In this document: one piece after another, positions 54,419-61,877 of the stretch
Layout of the letters: every line of letters begins with the position of its first letter
Numbering within the stretch: the first letter of the stretch is position 1
DNA from: Allobrachymonas chironomi DSM 19884
Lineage (GTDB): Bacteria > Pseudomonadota > Gammaproteobacteria > Burkholderiales > Burkholderiaceae_C
Direction: 5' to 3'
Assembly: GCF_000374625.1 (NCBI RefSeq)
Contig: NZ_KB894775.1
Coordinates: 1 to 61,877 of the forward strand
Length of the DNA stretch: 61,877 nt
Position numbers and translations under genes: made by a program
Notes under the pieces: model-generated
What the model was told of the DNA's origin: nothing
What the model saw: only the letters and a program-made list of their open reading frames with translations
Databases searched by the model: none

Positions 54419-56587
54419 ATGCGTTTGCCACAAGCCAAGCACCCCCTCCTGACCGCTGTTTCCCCCCTCCCCCATGGCCGCCCGATCCTGGCGGCCTGCC
54501 TGTTGCTGTGCGCCGGCAGTGTCTGGGCCGCCTCACCCGCCGGATCGCCGATGGCGGGCGATCTGGCACCAGGCTGGCAGCAACAGGACACGCTGGTCAG
54601 CCGGCCGGCTGCAGCCACTACTGCGCCCGCAACGGCGGCTGATCCGGCCGCGAGCACGGATGCGCCCGCTGTCGCCACCACGCAGGACAGCGACCCTGCC
54701 CCGGCAGGAACCGATGACAGCTTTTCCCCGGTCACCGATGGCCAATCCTTCGATATCCGCATCGAGGCACCTGCCGAGATCGCCAAGTTTGTTGATCGCT
54801 ACCTGGAGCTGAAGCGCTACCAGAAGGTCAGCGATATCAGCCTGGGCGAGCTGCGCGAACTGCTGGAGCTATCGGAAACCCAGATCCGCCAGCTGCTCGG
54901 CACCCGCGGCCTGTTCACGCCGGTGATCACGCAAAAGCTGGAAGAAGCCCCGCCCGGCAGCACGGCCCTGCCGCAGGTGGTCATCACCATCGATCCCGGC
55001 CCGCAGGCCCAGGTCAGCAGTGTCGACCTGCAGTTCAGCGGCCCGGTCACCAGCTATGCTCCGGCGCAGCCCCAGCTGGAGCAGGCGCGTGCGCTGTGGA
55101 CGCTGGACCAGGGTGAAGGCTTCAGCCAGGACGCGTGGAGCAAGTCCAAGACGCAGACCCTGCGCGGTCTGCAGGCCGAGCGCTTCCCCACCGCCAGGCT
55201 GGAAAGCAGCCGTGCCGAAATCGATCCGGACACCAGCACGGCCAGACTGCAGGCGCTGTATGTTTCCGGTCCGCTGTACCGTTACGGACCGCTGACCATC
55301 GAAGGCACGCAACGCTACGACCCCGTCATCATCGAACGGCTGGCGCAGGTGCGTACCGGTGAGGACTATCGCCAGCAGGATTTGCTGGAGGCACAGGAGC
55401 GGCTGCTGGACAGCGGCTACTACGACAGCGCCATCGTCACGCTCGATACGCGGCCGGAAAGCGATCCGGAAAACGCGCCGGTGAACGTCAGCGTGCGCGA
55501 GGCCAGAATGAAAAAGCTGGTGTTGGGCGTGGGCTTCAGCACCGATCGCGGTCCGCGTACCTCGGTCGATTTCACCCACAACAAGGATCCGCTGCTGGGG
55601 CTGCGCAGCGTCAGCCGCTTGCAGCTGGACCAGAAGCTGCAGGCGTTCAGCAGCAACCTGATGTCGATCCCGGACGAAAACCTGTGGCGCTGGACCGGCG
55701 GCGTGAATCTGGTGCGCGAGGATCTGGATGATCGCGTGCAGCGCACCGAACAGCTGAAGTTTGGCCGCGCCAAGGCCGGCCGCAGCATCGACCGCTCCTA
55801 CTACCTGCAGTACGACCACAGCAAGACCCGTTATGACAGCGGCGAACCGGTCAGCGCCCAGGCGCTCAGTGGCCATTACACCTGGACCTACCGCCGCTTC
55901 AACAGCACCACGCGTCCGACCGGCGGTTTCGGTATCGGCCTGGAAGCCGGTGCCGGCATGACGGTGCAACCGACGCAGGAGCCGTTTGGCCGTCTGGTGG
56001 GCCGCTACCTGGGCTTTCTGTCCCTGGACCGGCCGATCGGGCAGGCCGTCAGCGAAGCCCTGCCAAGCGGTCGCCAGATCAAGGCCGCCGCCACCGGTGC
56101 CACCCCCGCGCTGGCTGACGCCCCGCTGGTGGTTGCCCCCACCGCCGAGACGTTCGCGCGCCGTCGCAACGGCGAGCTGGTGCTGCGGCTGGATGCCGGC
56201 GGCGTGTTCGCGCGCGACGACGTGGTGATTCCGCACAACCTGATGTTCCTGGCCGGCGGCAATGCCACCGTGCGCGGCTATGGCTACCAGGAGCTGGGCG
56301 TGACCAATGCCGAGGGCTATACCGATCCCGGCCGCTTCCTGCTGGCCGGCAGCCTGGAATACCGTCGCCCCTGGCTGCGCAACGGCGAAGCAACCGATTT
56401 CGACATGGTGACGTTTGTCGATGCCGGCACCGTGGCCAACACGGCCAGCGAGCTAAGCAAGGTCAAGGTCGGCGTCGGTGCCGGCATGCTGTGGAACAGC
56501 CCGGTCGGCCCGGTGCAGGCTGCCGTGGCCTATGGCGTGGACGTCAAGCAGTTCCGCCTGCACCTGAACCTGGGATTCAACTTCTGA
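54419..56587 (+). CDS. tamA: TamA-like outer-membrane Omp85 protein
   Basis: A 722-residue protein with an N-terminal signal sequence (hydrophobic LAACLLLCAGSVWA, likely cleaved near residue 37), a Thr/Ala/Pro/Asp-rich spacer, two to three POTRA-type modules (VSSVDLQFSGPV, LYRYGPLTIEGTQRYDP), and a C-terminal 16-stranded Omp85 barrel with the RGYGYQELG lid motif. It inserts outer-membrane proteins with TamB and, in some species, autotransporters. Its ATG follows directly after the VWA stop, and its TGA overlaps the tamB ATG by one base. Confidence 0.93.
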   Translation: MRLPQAKHPLLTAVSPLPHGRPILAACLLLCAGSVWAASPAGSPMAGDLAPGWQQQDTLVSRPAAATTAPATAADPAASTDAPAVATTQDSDPAPAGTDDSFSPVTDGQSFDIRIEAPAEIAKFVDRYLELKRYQKVSDISLGELRELLELSETQIRQLLGTRGLFTPVITQKLEEAPPGSTALPQVVITIDPGPQAQVSSVDLQFSGPVTSYAPAQPQLEQARALWTLDQGEGFSQDAWSKSKTQTLRGLQAERFPTARLESSRAEIDPDTSTARLQALYVSGPLYRYGPLTIEGTQRYDPVIIERLAQVRTGEDYRQQDLLEAQERLLDSGYYDSAIVTLDTRPESDPENAPVNVSVREARMKKLVLGVGFSTDRGPRTSVDFTHNKDPLLGLRSVSRLQLDQKLQAFSSNLMSIPDENLWRWTGGVNLVREDLDDRVQRTEQLKFGRAKAGRSIDRSYYLQYDHSKTRYDSGEPVSAQALSGHYTWTYRRFNSTTRPTGGFGIGLEAGAGMTVQPTQEPFGRLVGRYLGFLSLDRPIGQAVSEALPSGRQIKAAATGATPALADAPLVVAPTAETFARRRNGELVLRLDAGGVFARDDVVIPHNLMFLAGGNATVRGYGYQELGVTNAEGYTDPGRFLLAGSLEYRRPWLRNGEATDFDMVTFVDAGTVANTASELSKVKVGVGAGMLWNSPVGPVQAAVAYGVDVKQFRLHLNLGFNF

Positions 56588-59500
56588 TGACAGCGGCCGA
56601 TTCCTCCCCTCCCGACACGGCCACGCCGGAAACCGCCGCAGCACCCGCACTGACGCGCCGCCAGCGCGTCGGCCGTGCGGCGCGCCGGGGCGCACGCTGG
56701 AGCGCCTGGGGCCTGCTGGCGCTGATCATCGCGCTGCTGATCGGTGGTACGGCACTCTGGCACTGGAGCGCCAACGACCAGTCGCTGGCCACCGTGATCC
56801 GCATCATCCGTGGCTACCTGCCCGATCACATGACACTCGAAGCCGATGGCGTGAGCGGATCGGTACGCCGTGGCGGCCATGTGGAGCGCCTGGTCTGGAC
56901 CAGCCAGGGCGTGGAAAAAACCGGTCACACCGGCGGCGAGCTCATTGTCACGCTGGACACGGTCGATGTGGAATGGGATCTGGCCACGCTGTGGGACCGC
57001 GCCACGCGCTTCAGCCTGGTGCATGTGCGTACCGCCACGCTGCAGGACACGCGCGAGAAAATCCCGCCAACCGAACCGGAACCGCCGCTGCAGGATGTCA
57101 CGTTGCCGGTCAACGTGGAGCTGCCGTTTGTGGTCGATACCCTGCGCATTGTCGGCAAGCCGAAGGAGCAGGAGGACATCCGCTACCAGTCGCCCGATGA
57201 AGCGGCCGCGGCGGCATCAGCAGCCAGGCTCGAACAGCAGCAACAACAGCGCGACAAGCGCCAGGAACGCCTGCAGGCACCGGCCACACCAGCCAGCGAT
57301 CCGACCGCTGCCGTAGCCGGGCTGGCCGCATCGGCGGCCGAGATGGCAGCTTCGGCCGCCCGTGGTGACGGCACCATCGTGCCGGACACGGGCAGCGTCA
57401 CCGCGCCCACGAATGACACCGTGATCACCAACTTGCGTGGCCTGTACCGCTATGACCGCGTGACGGCCGTGCATGACTTGCGGCTCGATGCCATCGAGGT
57501 GGCCAATGGCCGCTACCAGGGCACGGCCCGCATCGAAGGCCGTGCGCCCATGAACACCCGGCTGCAGCTGACCGGCACGCTGGAGCTGCCCGCCAGCCAG
57601 AACATGCCGGCGCAACATCTGCAGGCCGAGGCCAGCGCCAACGGCACATTGTCCGGTTTTGATGCGCTGCTGCAGGTGCAGGCCCGACTCGCGCCGCTGG
57701 CGGCCGCCTCCGGAACGCAGGACGGGCAAGCGGGCACGCGCCTGCAGCTGCAGGCCGATGTCCATCCCTGGCGCACGCAGCCGCTGGCACGCGCCCAGGC
57801 CAGCTGGCAACAGCTGGACCTGCAGGCCTTTCTGCCTTCGCTGCCACGCAGCCGGCTGCAGGGATCGCTGAGTCTGGAGCCCGATGTCGGCGCGCCGGAT
57901 GGAGCCGCCTCCACCGCGCGCGCGGCCAGTGCCGCGGCGGCCGCGGCCTCCGGCACGGTGACCACCAACGAGGCTCCGGGCATGCTCGGTTTCCTTGGCA
58001 ACACGCGCTGGCTGGCGCAAACCGATATCCGCAACGACGACGCCGGCCCACTGGACAAGGGCCTGCTGCCGCTGGCACGCCTGCAAGCCGAACTGCGTTA
58101 CGACCACGGCGCGCTGGACATCACGCAGCTGCTGCTGGACCAGGGCCGTGGTGGTGGCACGCTGCAGGGCCAGGGGCGCTATCTGCCCGCTACCGGCTGG
58201 CTGGGCGATTTCCGCATCCGCCACCTGAACCCGGGCCTGATCGATGCGCGCTTTGCCGCTGCCCCGCTGAGCGGCACGATCACGGCGCACTCCGAGCTGC
58301 AGCCCGGCCAGGCCATCGCCCAGGCTCCGGTACGCTTCGCGGCACAGCTGCGCTCCGACGGCGGCAGCCGCGCCATGGCACGCGGCCAGGGTCTGGCGCT
58401 GGACCTGCTGGATCTGCAGGGCCTGTGGCAAGACCGCACCGTGGAGTTGCCGGTAATCCGGCTGCGCACGCTCGATGCCGCCCTGGAGGGATCGGCCCGC
58501 TATGCGGTGGACAGCCAGGCCGCCAGCGGCCAACTGGCGCTGCGCCTGCCCGGCAGCGTGGCCCAACTGCAGGGCAACCTGTCCGAAACCAGCGGCCAGG
58601 GCACGCTGGAAGCCCGCGTGCAGCGCATCGACCAGACGCTGGCCTGGCTGCGCCAGCTGCCCGGCATGGGCCAGTTAGGGGCCGGCCAGGCGATCAGCGG
58701 CTCGACCACGCTGAATGCACGCTGGAATGGCGGCTGGGGCAACCAGGGCCGCAACATGCGGCTCGACGGCACGCTGGAAGCCCCGCTGATCAGCCTGCGC
58801 TCCGGCGGCCAGACGGCAGCGCAGGCGATGAACATCCTCGGCACGCGCCTGACCGTGCAGGGCACCCTGGCGCAGGCGCAGGTCAGCGGCCGCACCCGCA
58901 TCGAGCAGCAGATGCGCCGCATGCAGCTGGCACTTGACGGCACGGCCGGCAAGCTGCCGCAAGGCTGGCAGGCCCGGCTGCAGGCGACCGAACTCCAGGT
59001 GACCGACCAGCTGCAGAACAAGCAGTGGCAGGCGCGCCTGGCCAGCCCGACCCAAATCCAGATCACCCAGGGCCAGGGCACGCTACAACTGCAGACCGGT
59101 GCCATCACCATCAACCTGAGTGGCGACAGCGTGCCGGGTCAGGCGCACATCCTGGCCGAACCGGTGCGCTTCGTGCAGCGCGCCGGCGGCTACAGCCTGC
59201 ACAGCAAGGGCCGCCTGAGCGATATTCCGCTGAGCTGGATCGATGCCATTGCCAGCAGCTCGATCAGCGGTGCCGGCCTGAGTGGCGACATGGCCATTGC
59301 CGGTAACTGGGACGTGGAACTGGGCAACGCCATGCGCGTGCGCGCCACGCTGGCGCGCAGCCGCGGCGACCTGGAGATGCTGGTCGATGGCCGCACGCTG
59401 CGTACCGGCGTGCGTGACGCGCGCCTGGACATCGAGGGCCAGGGCGGCAACTTGCAGACCCGCCTGCTCTGGGACAGCAGCCAGGCCGGCAGTGCCAACG

Positions 59501-60939
59501 CCCTGATCAACACGCGCCTGAGCCGCAGCGGCAGCGGCTGGACGCTGTCTCCGGCGGCACCGCTGCAGGGCACGCTGCGCGCCGACATGCCGCGCGTGGG
59601 CGTGTGGAGCATGTTCGCCCCGCCCGGCTGGCGCATACGTGGTACGCTGCAGGCCGATCTGGCGCTGGGCGGCAACCTGCGCCAGCCGCTCGTCAACGGC
59701 ACGATAGCCGCACGCGAACTCGGCATGCGTTCGGTGGTGGATGGCATCGAATTCGACCATGGCCGCATGCAGCTGCGCCTGGCCGGTGAACGCATGGTGA
59801 TCGAGGAGCTGACGCTGCAAGGCCCGACCGTGAACCGCAGGCCGGGTGGCAGCGCCCGTATCACGGGCACGGTGGACTGGGGTGCTGCCGGCCATGGCCG
59901 TCCGCTGCTGCAGGCCGTGCGCATGTCCCTGCGCACCGAACTGCAGGCGCTGCAACTCTCGGCCATGCCGGAACGCCAGATCACGGTCTCGGGTATGGTC
60001 ACCACCACGCTGGCCGACCTGCGCCTGACCGCGCGCGGCAACCTGAAGGTGGATCGCGCCCTGATCGAGATTCCGAGCGACAGCACACCGCAGCTGGACG
60101 ACGATGTGGTGGTGTTGCCAAGCAAGCAGCATCCCAAGGCCACGCTGGCGATGCGCAAGCCGAATGCCGAAGCGCTGGCCGTGGCCAACAACCCCCAGGT
60201 CAAGGCCGCCACTGCCCGCACCAACAGCAGCATCACGCCCGATATCCTGGTCACCATCGACATGGGCGATGACCTGCGCGTGCGCGGCTTCGGCCTGAAC
60301 ACGCGCCTGCGCGGCCAGCTCGAGGTCCGCAACGGCCCGACGCTACAGTCCATGCCGCTGCTGGTCGGCACCATCCGTACCGATCGCGGCACTTATCGTG
60401 CCTACGGCCAGGAGCTGGATATCGAACGCGGCACCCTGCGCTTCTCCGGCCGCGCCGACAACCCGGTGCTCGACATCATGGCGATCCGCCCCAACCTGGG
60501 CGAACTGCGCGTGGGCGTGCATATCCGTGGCACGGCGCAGCGTCCGCTGGTCCAGCTGTTCTCCGATCCGGCCATGCCCGATTCGGAAAAACTCTCCTGG
60601 CTGGTGCTGGGCCGCAGTGCCGCCAGCAGTTCCGACACCGCCCTGCTGCAGCAGGCCGCCATGGCGCTGCTGGCCGGCGGCGGCCCGGGCATCACCGGCC
60701 AGCTGGCCGATGCGCTGGGCCTGGATTCGCTCTCCTTCAGCGGCGACGGTGTCGAGAACTCCAGCGTGATGCTGGGCAAGCGCTTCTCACGCAACTTCTA
60801 CGTGGCCTACGAGCACGGGCTCAACTCGGCCATGGGCACGCTGTACTTCTTCTACGACATCAACCGGCGCCTGAAGCTGCGTGGCGAAACCGGGACCGAA
60901 AGCGCGATCGACCTGATCTACACGATGAGTTTTGATTGA
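56587..60939 (+). CDS. tamB: TamB-like translocation/assembly module protein
   Basis: A 1450-residue protein. One N-terminal membrane helix (about residues 38-60, LLALIIALLIGGTALWHW) precedes a very long periplasmic beta-rich body that forms a groove between the inner and outer membrane, and a C-terminal DUF490/TamB domain with LDIMAIRPNLGELRVGVHI and the ending YVAYEHGLNSAMGTLYFFYD. Partner of TamA. TamB and relatives (YhdP, YdbH) also move phospholipids to the outer membrane. It contains a low-complexity Gln/Ala stretch around residues 218-240. It overlaps tamA by one nucleotide. Confidence 0.94.
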   Translation: MTAADSSPPDTATPETAAAPALTRRQRVGRAARRGARWSAWGLLALIIALLIGGTALWHWSANDQSLATVIRIIRGYLPDHMTLEADGVSGSVRRGGHVERLVWTSQGVEKTGHTGGELIVTLDTVDVEWDLATLWDRATRFSLVHVRTATLQDTREKIPPTEPEPPLQDVTLPVNVELPFVVDTLRIVGKPKEQEDIRYQSPDEAAAAASAARLEQQQQQRDKRQERLQAPATPASDPTAAVAGLAASAAEMAASAARGDGTIVPDTGSVTAPTNDTVITNLRGLYRYDRVTAVHDLRLDAIEVANGRYQGTARIEGRAPMNTRLQLTGTLELPASQNMPAQHLQAEASANGTLSGFDALLQVQARLAPLAAASGTQDGQAGTRLQLQADVHPWRTQPLARAQASWQQLDLQAFLPSLPRSRLQGSLSLEPDVGAPDGAASTARAASAAAAAASGTVTTNEAPGMLGFLGNTRWLAQTDIRNDDAGPLDKGLLPLARLQAELRYDHGALDITQLLLDQGRGGGTLQGQGRYLPATGWLGDFRIRHLNPGLIDARFAAAPLSGTITAHSELQPGQAIAQAPVRFAAQLRSDGGSRAMARGQGLALDLLDLQGLWQDRTVELPVIRLRTLDAALEGSARYAVDSQAASGQLALRLPGSVAQLQGNLSETSGQGTLEARVQRIDQTLAWLRQLPGMGQLGAGQAISGSTTLNARWNGGWGNQGRNMRLDGTLEAPLISLRSGGQTAAQAMNILGTRLTVQGTLAQAQVSGRTRIEQQMRRMQLALDGTAGKLPQGWQARLQATELQVTDQLQNKQWQARLASPTQIQITQGQGTLQLQTGAITINLSGDSVPGQAHILAEPVRFVQRAGGYSLHSKGRLSDIPLSWIDAIASSSISGAGLSGDMAIAGNWDVELGNAMRVRATLARSRGDLEMLVDGRTLRTGVRDARLDIEGQGGNLQTRLLWDSSQAGSANALINTRLSRSGSGWTLSPAAPLQGTLRADMPRVGVWSMFAPPGWRIRGTLQADLALGGNLRQPLVNGTIAARELGMRSVVDGIEFDHGRMQLRLAGERMVIEELTLQGPTVNRRPGGSARITGTVDWGAAGHGRPLLQAVRMSLRTELQALQLSAMPERQITVSGMVTTTLADLRLTARGNLKVDRALIEIPSDSTPQLDDDVVVLPSKQHPKATLAMRKPNAEALAVANNPQVKAATARTNSSITPDILVTIDMGDDLRVRGFGLNTRLRGQLEVRNGPTLQSMPLLVGTIRTDRGTYRAYGQELDIERGTLRFSGRADNPVLDIMAIRPNLGELRVGVHIRGTAQRPLVQLFSDPAMPDSEKLSWLVLGRSAASSSDTALLQQAAMALLAGGGPGITGQLADALGLDSLSFSGDGVENSSVMLGKRFSRNFYVAYEHGLNSAMGTLYFFYDINRRLKLRGETGTESAIDLIYTMSFD

Positions 60940-60977
60940 AGGGTGGTCCGTGGCTGGCCAGCGATGCCAGCCGCCGC

Positions 60978-61415
60978 TCAGTCGCTGGCGCGTGCGTGCT
61001 GCACCAGCACATCCAGCAAGGCATCCAGCTGGGCCCGTTGCACATCGTCCAGACAGGCCACGATGTCCTCGTTGCGCAAGGCAATCACCTGCATCAGATG
61101 CTGCCAGCTGGCCTGCCCCTTCTCGGTCAGTGTCAATTCCACGCCACGGGCATCGGCGGCATTGACCTGCTTGTCCACCAGCCCCTGATCCACCAGCGAT
61201 TGCACGGCGCGGCTGGCCTGCCCCTTGTTGACGTTGGCCATGTGCGCCACCTCGTTGAGTGACAGCGGACTGAACGAGCCAATGGCCGCCAGGCAGCGCC
61301 CTTCCCCCAGGGGCAGGCCGGCAGCCTCCTGGTAGGCCTGCTGGGTCTGCCGGTCGGTGATCTTGGACAGGGTGTGCAGACGATGGGTAAAGGAGCGGTC
61401 GAGCGAAAAGGGCAC
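60978..61415 (-). CDS. MarR-family transcriptional regulator
   Basis: A 145-residue winged-helix regulator. Core region LGEGRCLAAIGSFSPLSL, helix-turn-helix ANVNKGQASRAVQSLVDQGLV, and the wing with DARGVELTLTEKG are classic for MarR. It uses a GTG start at 61415. Two palindromes with the same half-sites, GTTGC-N4-GCAAC, lie in its upstream region and are candidate operators. The regulator is convergent with tamB. The usual divergent target gene is missing because an IS3-type element begins about 200 bp upstream. Confidence 0.9.
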   Translation of the reverse strand: MPFSLDRSFTHRLHTLSKITDRQTQQAYQEAAGLPLGEGRCLAAIGSFSPLSLNEVAHMANVNKGQASRAVQSLVDQGLVDKQVNAADARGVELTLTEKGQASWQHLMQVIALRNEDIVACLDDVQRAQLDALLDVLVQHARASD

Positions 61416-61488
61416 AGCGAGAGATCCCGAAAGGCAAGGGCGAGGGCCCTGCCGTCCGGCTCATTGTAACTTCAGGTTTATCGCAAGA

Positions 61489-61506
61489 TAGTTGCATACG
61501 CAACTA
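61489..61506. promoter_or_regulatory. Candidate MarR operator 1
   Basis: TAGTTGC-ATAC-GCAACTA is a perfect 7-bp dyad with a 4-bp spacer, 74 bp upstream of the marR start. Confidence 0.6.
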
Positions 61507-61550
61507 GTGAATTTCCCAGTGCGCAGGAAATCGCGCATTCACTGCCATTC

Positions 61551-61564
61551 GTTGCGGTGGCAAC
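61551..61564. promoter_or_regulatory. Candidate MarR operator 2
   Basis: GTTGC-GGTG-GCAAC repeats the half-sites and spacing of operator 1, centred about 60 bp further upstream. Confidence 0.55.
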
Positions 61565-61676
61565 TATTACTTTATGTAGATCAAGACCCGTCGCCGATAC
61601 CCCTGGCAGCTGTAGCCTCCTCGAAAACCTGTGCCAGTCGGTGGTAGAGAATTCCATGGTATGAAGGAGTTCCTAC

Positions 61677-61877
61677 ATGAAGAAAAGCAGATTCAGTGAA
61701 AGCCAGATTGTCGCCATCCTCAAGGAGGTGGAGCTGGGAGCCAAGGTCGGCGAGACCTGCCGCAAGCACGGCATCAGCGAGCCGACCTACTACAAGTGGA
61801 AAAACCAGTATTCGGGCATGACCGTACCGCACCTGGCCCAACTGCGTGAGTTGCAGGAAGAAAACGCCAGGCTCAAG
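61677..61877 (+). mobile_element. IS3-family transposase OrfA, 5' part (runs off window)
   Basis: 67 codons open at ATG 61677 after AAGGAG. The product starts MKKSRFSESQIVAILKEVE and continues CRKHGISEPTYYKWKNQY, the helix-turn-helix of IS3-family OrfA proteins (IS51/IS407-like groups). It then enters a Leu-zipper-like LRELQEENARLK. The element's left end is probably a little upstream; TGTAGCCTCC at 61611 fits the TG..CA end type but I could not confirm it. Confidence 0.85.

Noticed and set aside
60952-60972. GC-rich hairpin between tamB and marR as terminator
   Set aside because: A 7-bp stem exists, but there is no T-run on either strand.

Overview
The window is a GC-rich (roughly 64 % by eye), gene-dense stretch of a betaproteobacterial chromosome, most likely Burkholderiales. 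The evidence is gene order and family: corC-lnt-glyQ-glyS-gmhB-ygjP, hemE next to priA, rpfE-like next to recJ, a CIRCE-controlled rpoH, and many conserved small families of that order. I cannot name the genus. No rRNA, tRNA or CRISPR array was seen.

Layout. 1-769 is the end of a mobile region: the 3' end of an IS5-type transposase, a DUF2274 gene cut by that IS, a terminator, and an 8-bp TTTTTCAT sequence matching the attachment core of Tn4371-family integrative conjugative elements. Chromosome proper begins at 780 with a leftward operon corC-lnt-glyQ-glyS-gmhB-ygjP (envelope biogenesis plus glycyl-tRNA synthetase). After a GNAT gene and a small unknown gene comes hemE, then a 1.1-kb gene-free region (10848-11983), then priA. 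That region holds three imperfect 119-120-bp modules, each starting with an AT-rich GCAAGTT(A/G)TTGA element and ending in a perfect DnaA box TTATCCACA. It is a strong candidate replication origin or DnaA-binding locus and the most interesting feature here.

14-24 kb holds an aminopeptidase, a small secreted protein, an AEC carrier, a Rep-type helicase, a two-gene ATP-grasp/alpha-E plus transglutaminase cassette, a quinone oxidoreductase and an EamA exporter. 24.5-30 kb is a leftward branched-chain amino acid ABC operon livK-H-M-G-F, whose LivF carries an N-terminal hemerythrin domain. IclR and PaaX regulators follow. 32-36 kb is a leftward operon lolC/E-lolD-tatD-DNA glycosylase-spermidine synthase-like. 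36.5-41.5 kb runs rightward: bioA-bioD, rpfE-like-recJ. A leftward group rsmD-coaD-DUF1294-thpR faces it. Then come ftsY and rpoH (with CIRCE), leftward SCO1 and a BioC-like methyltransferase, comF, trmL, an orphan parA, DUF1841 and ppk2.

51.7-60.9 kb is one tightly packed rightward run: moxR, GNAT, VWA (coxE-like), tamA, tamB. The window closes with a leftward marR, two matching palindromes in its upstream region, and the start of an IS3-family element that may have displaced the divergent gene.

Most start sites were moved downstream from the longest possible frame, using family N-termini and Shine-Dalgarno sequences. Because of the high GC content many long antisense frames exist; they were treated as shadows.
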